9,359 nt of DNA from Actinobacteria bacterium ATB1 (GTDB lineage: Bacteria > Actinomycetota > Acidimicrobiia > UBA2766): NCBI GenBank assembly GCA_021404985.1, contig QWHP01000081.1:1-9359 (forward strand), given 5' to 3'. The notes beneath the pieces were generated by a model, which was given only the letters and a program-made list of their open reading frames with translations, was not told where the DNA came from and made no database searches. Within the stretch, counting starts at the first letter, position 1, and every line of letters starts with the position of its first letter. Shown here in pieces: positions 6,293 through 9,359 of this stretch. Made by a program: the position numbers and the translations under genes.

Positions 6293-7660
6293 TCAGTGTT
6301 CGACGTCGGGGAGGTCGACGACGACCCCCTCCGATGCGGATCGCATCGCGGCGAACGCGATCCTGTGGCTCTCGTAGCTCTCACGAGCCGACGTGAGCGG
6401 CGTCCCGTCCGACTCGAGAGCCCCGAGGAAGTCGCGGAACATGCGACGTTCACCGCCGCCGTGCCCGTCGAACGCGGGGGCGACGGGGATCCTCCGAACG
6501 CGTCCCGACTTGTGGTCGGCGACAGCGAGATCGGCATCGAACGCGTACAGGTGACCGATGGCCGACCCCCGCGTTCCGTCCACGCGCACGTATCGCATGG
6601 TCCTGTGCGAGTTGCTCTGCAACGTGAAGGACGCGTTGACCCCGTTCCTGAACGAGATGCTCACGACCTGGCTGCTGGGCTGGTCGTTGTCCTCGATCCT
6701 GTAGACGCATCGTCCCCACCGCGACGTGCGCAAGGCGGTGTCGAGACCTTGGGAGGTGTGGTCGTCCGTCACGGCCGAGACCGGCCAGCGCCACCATTCC
6801 ATCCGGCGACGCACCGGCTCGACCGGCATCCTCTGCAGCCAGGGCCGCAGGTGCCTCAGGGCGGCAGCTCCGCGACCCATTCCGAGGGGTCGCCGTGCCA
6901 TCGACACGTCGGCGAGCAGCGGTGCCAGGTCCCTGTACATGGAGACGGCATCGTAGGGGCACCCCGCGGAATGCGGACATCCCTCGATGCAGTGGAGGGG
7001 TGCACCGTCGGGGGCATTGGCCTCCGTCAACTGCGTCGGACGGAGGAACGAAGACACCTTCGCCGCAGGCGCGCCTGCCATCCAGACGATCAGGTCGAGG
7101 TCGTGACACGACTTCTGGAGCAGCCACGGCACCCGGCTGTTGCGCGTGTGGCCCCTGACGTAGGAGTGGGCATAGTGCCAGTAGGCGACGTTCTCGGATT
7201 GCTGGATCGTGACCACGTCACCGATCGCGCCGGATGAGATCACTTCGTGGAGGCGGTGGAAGAGGTTCGAGAACCTGTAGACGTGGCAGACGGCGAGAAT
7301 CCTGCCGGTCCGGTCGGCCGCCTCGACGAGCCGCAGACAGTCCACGTCGTCGAGAGCCATCGGTTTCTCGAGAAGAACGTGGTATCCGGCCTCGAGGGCT
7401 GCCAGGGTCGGCTCGACGTGCTGGGTGTCCCCCGTGGCGATCAGCGCGAAGTCGGCCATCCTCGGCTCGTCGAGGAGCTCCTGCCACGTCTCGAAGCTTC
7501 GGGCGCCACCCACGCCATAACGCCGGGCGAACCTGTCCCTGCGCCCTGGGTCCGGCTCGGCGACGCCGACCACGCGTCCTGCCGAGGGATCGTCGACGAA
7601 GAGCGTCGTGTAGGCGTCGTAGCCTCGGTCACCCGCCCCGATCACAACGCCGCTCTGCAC
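6293..7660 (-). CDS. Gfo/Idh/MocA-family NAD(P)-dependent oxidoreductase
   Basis: This is a 455-residue predicted dehydrogenase that likely acts on a sugar, cyclitol or related polyol; the substrate is unknown. The N-terminal Rossmann fold starts with VVIGAGDRG (5-13), has VVGVAEPD at the end of the second strand, and carries the family EKP motif in LLEKPMALD (98-100), whose Lys is the usual catalytic or cofactor-contacting residue. KSCHDLDLIVW follows at 184-193. A cysteine cluster, HCIEGCPHSAGCPYDA (Cys224, 228, 234), sits in an insert before the C-terminal sheet domain; such CPxxxxCPY segments occur in one branch of this family. A GTG at 7660 is chosen as start: it puts the Rossmann motif at the N-terminus and leaves 22 bases after ccr. 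The upstream ATG at 7729 would add 23 residues read out of frame from the ccr 3' end. Co-transcription with ccr is likely. Confidence 0.88.
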   Translation of the reverse strand: MQSGVVIGAGDRGYDAYTTLFVDDPSAGRVVGVAEPDPGRRDRFARRYGVGGARSFETWQELLDEPRMADFALIATGDTQHVEPTLAALEAGYHVLLEKPMALDDVDCLRLVEAADRTGRILAVCHVYRFSNLFHRLHEVISSGAIGDVVTIQQSENVAYWHYAHSYVRGHTRNSRVPWLLQKSCHDLDLIVWMAGAPAAKVSSFLRPTQLTEANAPDGAPLHCIEGCPHSAGCPYDAVSMYRDLAPLLADVSMARRPLGMGRGAAALRHLRPWLQRMPVEPVRRRMEWWRWPVSAVTDDHTSQGLDTALRTSRWGRCVYRIEDNDQPSSQVVSISFRNGVNASFTLQSNSHRTMRYVRVDGTRGSAIGHLYAFDADLAVADHKSGRVRRIPVAPAFDGHGGGERRMFRDFLGALESDGTPLTSARESYESHRIAFAAMRSASEGVVVDLPDVEH

Positions 7661-7682
7661 GGACGAGCACCCGCCCCGGACG

Positions 7683-9032
7683 TCAGGTGTGGTCGCGGTA
7701 GAGGTTGATCTGGCCGATGTGACGCTCACGCATCGCTTGGTCGGTCACGCCCAGACCGTCCGTGGGGGCGAGGACACGCACACCGAGCTTGCCCTCGTGG
7801 CGGTTGGTGCGGACGTCGTCGATCGCCTCGGCGACCTCGTCGAGCGCGAAGGACTTGGACATGATCGGGTGGATGCGACCCATCTTCGTGAGTCGTATCG
7901 CGTCCCACGCCTCCTTGTAGTTGGCGCAATGCGACCCCACGATCCGCTTGAGGTTCATCCAGAGGTAGCGGTTGTCGTACTCGTGGGCGAAGCCGGTGGT
8001 CGAGGCACAGGTCACGACGGTCCCGCCACGTTTCACGACGAACACGCTCGCACCGAACGTGGAACGGCCGGGGTGTTCGTAGACGATGTCCGGGTCCTCA
8101 CCGCCCGTGAGGTCCCTGATCATCTTCCCGAAGGCACGCCACGCCTTCTGGTCCTGCTTGCCGTTCCCGTCCCAGAACTCGAGACCGGCGGCACTGCGGT
8201 CGATGACCCTTTCGCAGCCGAGAGCCTTCGCGAGTTCCTCCCGCTTCGGGGAGCTGACCACGCCGACGGGGATCCCGCCGCCGTTGAGCACGTACTGCAC
8301 GGCCATGCCGCCGATCCCGCCGGTTGCTCCCCAGACAAGGACGACATCGCCCTGCTTCATGGCGGCACCGTTGCGGCTGACGAGCATCCGGTACGCAGTT
8401 GTCGAGACGAGGGGCACTGTGGCGGCTTCCTCCCAAGTCAGATGCCCAGGCATGGGAAGGAGCTGCGTGGCTTTCGCGAGCGCTATCTCGCCGAGACCGC
8501 CGAAGTTCGTCTCGAAGCCCCAGGCCGCCTGCGCGGGGTCGAGGATTCCGTCGTCGTGTCCGATTGGTTCCTGCATGTCGACGGCGATCGCGTGCACGAG
8601 GACCCGGTCTCCGGCCTTCCACTTGGTCACCCCGGGCCCGACGTCGAGCACGACACCCGCCGCATCCGAACCGATCACCTGGTAATCCAGGGCATGCCTC
8701 GCCATCAGCGGGTCACCCGCCGCCCGCCGGTCAAGGAAATTGAACGTCGGAAGCGGTTCGAGCATCGACGTCCAGACGGTGTTGTAGTTGATTGACGAGG
8801 CCATCACCGCCACCCTGACCTCGTTCGGGCCCAGCGGTGGGATCGGCACCTCTTCGACGTGGACCGACTTCCGAGGGTCCTTGTCCTCGGACGCGAGGCC
8901 CTCGAACATGTCCACCTCGTCGCGTTTGACGATGGCGCCTCTCATCGTCTCGGGCAGGGGAAGTGCGGCAATCTCCTCGCTGCTGGCCCCCGTGAGGATG
9001 GCCTCGAGGATCTCCTTCATCTTGTTCGCCAT
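7683..9032 (-). CDS. ccr: Crotonyl-CoA carboxylase/reductase
   Basis: This 449-residue enzyme carries out NADPH-dependent reductive carboxylation of crotonyl-CoA to (2S)-ethylmalonyl-CoA, the key step of the ethylmalonyl-CoA pathway for C2 assimilation and a source of polyketide extender units. It aligns along its whole length with Streptomyces collinus Ccr (447 residues), including DKDPRKS, AVMASSINYNTVWTS, IGSDAAGVV, LVSRNGAAMKQGD, the nucleotide-binding WGATGGIGG (234-242), EHPGRSTFGASV and HEYDNRYLW. The CO2-pocket residues known in Kitasatospora Ccr (Asn81, Phe170, Glu171, His365) correspond to Asn84, Phe173, Glu174 and His368 here, so carboxylation rather than simple reduction is expected. 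The ATG at 9032 is chosen because GGAGGGG (9041-9035) lies just upstream and the N-terminus then matches the family; extending to 9122 adds unrelated residues. It is followed after 22 bases by the oxidoreductase. Confidence 0.97.
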   Translation of the reverse strand: MANKMKEILEAILTGASSEEIAALPLPETMRGAIVKRDEVDMFEGLASEDKDPRKSVHVEEVPIPPLGPNEVRVAVMASSINYNTVWTSMLEPLPTFNFLDRRAAGDPLMARHALDYQVIGSDAAGVVLDVGPGVTKWKAGDRVLVHAIAVDMQEPIGHDDGILDPAQAAWGFETNFGGLGEIALAKATQLLPMPGHLTWEEAATVPLVSTTAYRMLVSRNGAAMKQGDVVLVWGATGGIGGMAVQYVLNGGGIPVGVVSSPKREELAKALGCERVIDRSAAGLEFWDGNGKQDQKAWRAFGKMIRDLTGGEDPDIVYEHPGRSTFGASVFVVKRGGTVVTCASTTGFAHEYDNRYLWMNLKRIVGSHCANYKEAWDAIRLTKMGRIHPIMSKSFALDEVAEAIDDVRTNRHEGKLGVRVLAPTDGLGVTDQAMRERHIGQINLYRDHT

Positions 9033-9124
9033 TACCCCTCCGGGAAGTCGACGCCATATGCAATTTCGCTTGGCAATTCGAGATCGCGCCTGACGACTCC
9101 TCTCCCGGCCCCGGACGGTCACAT
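9033..9124 (-). promoter_or_regulatory. Upstream region of ccr with a TTGCCA hexamer and repeated AATTGC
   Basis: The region between the downstream side of the hairpin and the ccr ATG is more AT-rich than its surroundings near 9056-9080. On the minus strand AATTGC occurs twice (9078-9073 and 9065-9060), 13 bases apart, and TTGCCA (9076-9071) matches the -35 consensus at five of six positions. No convincing -10 lies at 16-18 bases from it; CATATG (9060-9055) is too close. The ribosome binding site is GGAGGGG at 9041-9035. A promoter is expected here, but its exact elements are uncertain. Confidence 0.35.
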
Positions 9125-9163
9125 CCTGCTCAAGAGACGTACTCTCAATCCTCTCGGAGCAGG
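9125..9163 (-). terminator. Stem-loop after the partial beta-propeller gene, possible terminator
   Basis: CCTGCTC (9125-9131) and GAGCAGG (9157-9163) are perfect reverse complements. On the minus strand the stem can extend inward past one bulged C by GAGAG pairing with CTCTT (one G-U). It starts 14 bases after the TGA of the gene at the right edge, the usual place for a terminator. No U-run follows, as is common for terminators in high-GC bacteria, so the call rests on the stem and its position. Confidence 0.45.
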
Positions 9164-9177
9164 AAGGAGATCTGCCC

Positions 9178-9359
9178 TCAAGTCCGCGTGAGGGACACGG
9201 CGGCCCCCGAGCGGGCCACCCCGGGTTCGAGCGTGACCTCCACGAGCTCGCTTCCCATGAGGGCGAACACTCGATCCCCGAGAAAGATGGGCCGCGTGTT
9301 GCCGTACCAGTCGACGCACGACGTCTCGCAGACGCCTGCGTCGCCCGTGGCCGAGACGA
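9178..9359 (-). CDS. C-terminal end of a probable secreted beta-propeller-domain protein (5' end outside window)
   Basis: A minus-strand frame is open from the right edge to TGA at 9180-9178, giving 59 residues with strong GC3 codon bias. It reads ETSCVDWYGNTRPIFLGD, then RVFALMGSELVEVTLEPGVA, then a short tail ending in LTRT. The NTRPIFLGDRVFAL and ELVEV pattern is like the last blade of bacterial proteins with a C-terminal beta-propeller domain, in which a final strand closes the ring; two Cys five residues apart (CETSC) suggest an exported protein with a disulphide. The family call is from pattern memory on a short fragment. There is no start codon in the window. A stem-loop follows the stop. 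Confidence 0.6.
   Translation of the reverse strand, partial: VSATGDAGVCETSCVDWYGNTRPIFLGDRVFALMGSELVEVTLEPGVARSGAAVSLTRT

Noticed and set aside
6227..7237. A 336-codon plus-strand frame, and a 368-codon one at 7689-8795
   Set aside because: Both are antisense to the oxidoreductase and ccr, whose families are clear; no domain is recognisable in the antisense products.
7661..7729. ATG at 7729 as start of the oxidoreductase
   Set aside because: It overlaps the ccr 3' end by 47 bases in another frame, and its 23 extra residues precede the Rossmann strand without any family support.
9033..9122. An N-terminal extension of ccr to an upstream start at 9122
   Set aside because: The added 30 residues are Arg-rich and unlike the family, while the ATG at 9032 has a strong ribosome binding site and gives the usual length.
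1..9359. tRNA, rRNA, riboswitch, CRISPR, insertion sequence, phage or defence system
   Set aside because: Intergenic spaces are short, no repeat array or transposase-like protein is present, and every gene is a metabolic, transport, regulatory or envelope type.

Overview
The window is uniformly GC-rich and densely coded. Its genes most resemble those of high-GC Actinobacteria: a mycobacterial-type KatG, a Streptomyces-type crotonyl-CoA carboxylase/reductase, TetR regulation, a Lys-GGAGG-poor upstream landscape with one apparently leaderless gene, and TGA as the stop codon of every gene whose end is visible. An uncultured actinobacterial lineage (for example Acidimicrobiia) is a reasonable guess, but the sequence alone does not prove it.

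Layout. The only plus-strand gene is the C-terminal half of katG (1-1074), cut by the left edge. It runs convergently into a block of eight minus-strand genes covering the rest of the window. Read in transcription order from the right edge, these are: the last 59 codons of a probable beta-propeller protein (9178-9359, cut by the right edge); a hairpin that may terminate it; ccr (7683-9032); a Gfo/Idh/MocA oxidoreductase (6293-7660); a small two-helix membrane protein broken by one inserted base (5665-6211); a methionine-rich lipoprotein (4504-5466); an MFS transporter (3209-4408); a TetR regulator (2522-3175); and an ABC1/AarF kinase-like gene with an in-frame amber codon (1125-2525). There is no RNA gene, insertion sequence, CRISPR array or phage module, and no gene-free stretch longer than about 200 bases.

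How the genes relate. Two groups look co-transcribed: ccr with the oxidoreductase (22-base gap), and MFS, tetR and aarF (33-base gap, then a 4-base ATGA overlap). A perfect 10+10+10 inverted repeat lies exactly between the MFS stop and the tetR start and is the best operator candidate in the window. Ccr carries every residue of the known CO2-binding pocket, so ethylmalonyl-CoA formation is well supported, but no other gene of that pathway is present here.

What stands out. Two genes are disrupted by single-base events. In the ABC1 gene a TAG replaces the CAG expected for the invariant Gln of the KxGQ motif; in the small membrane protein a C4T3 run has one base too many. Either could be true gene decay or a sequence error. 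I did not find a convincing wholly new system; the most informative leads are the amber codon, the tetR operator and the ccr-oxidoreductase pairing.
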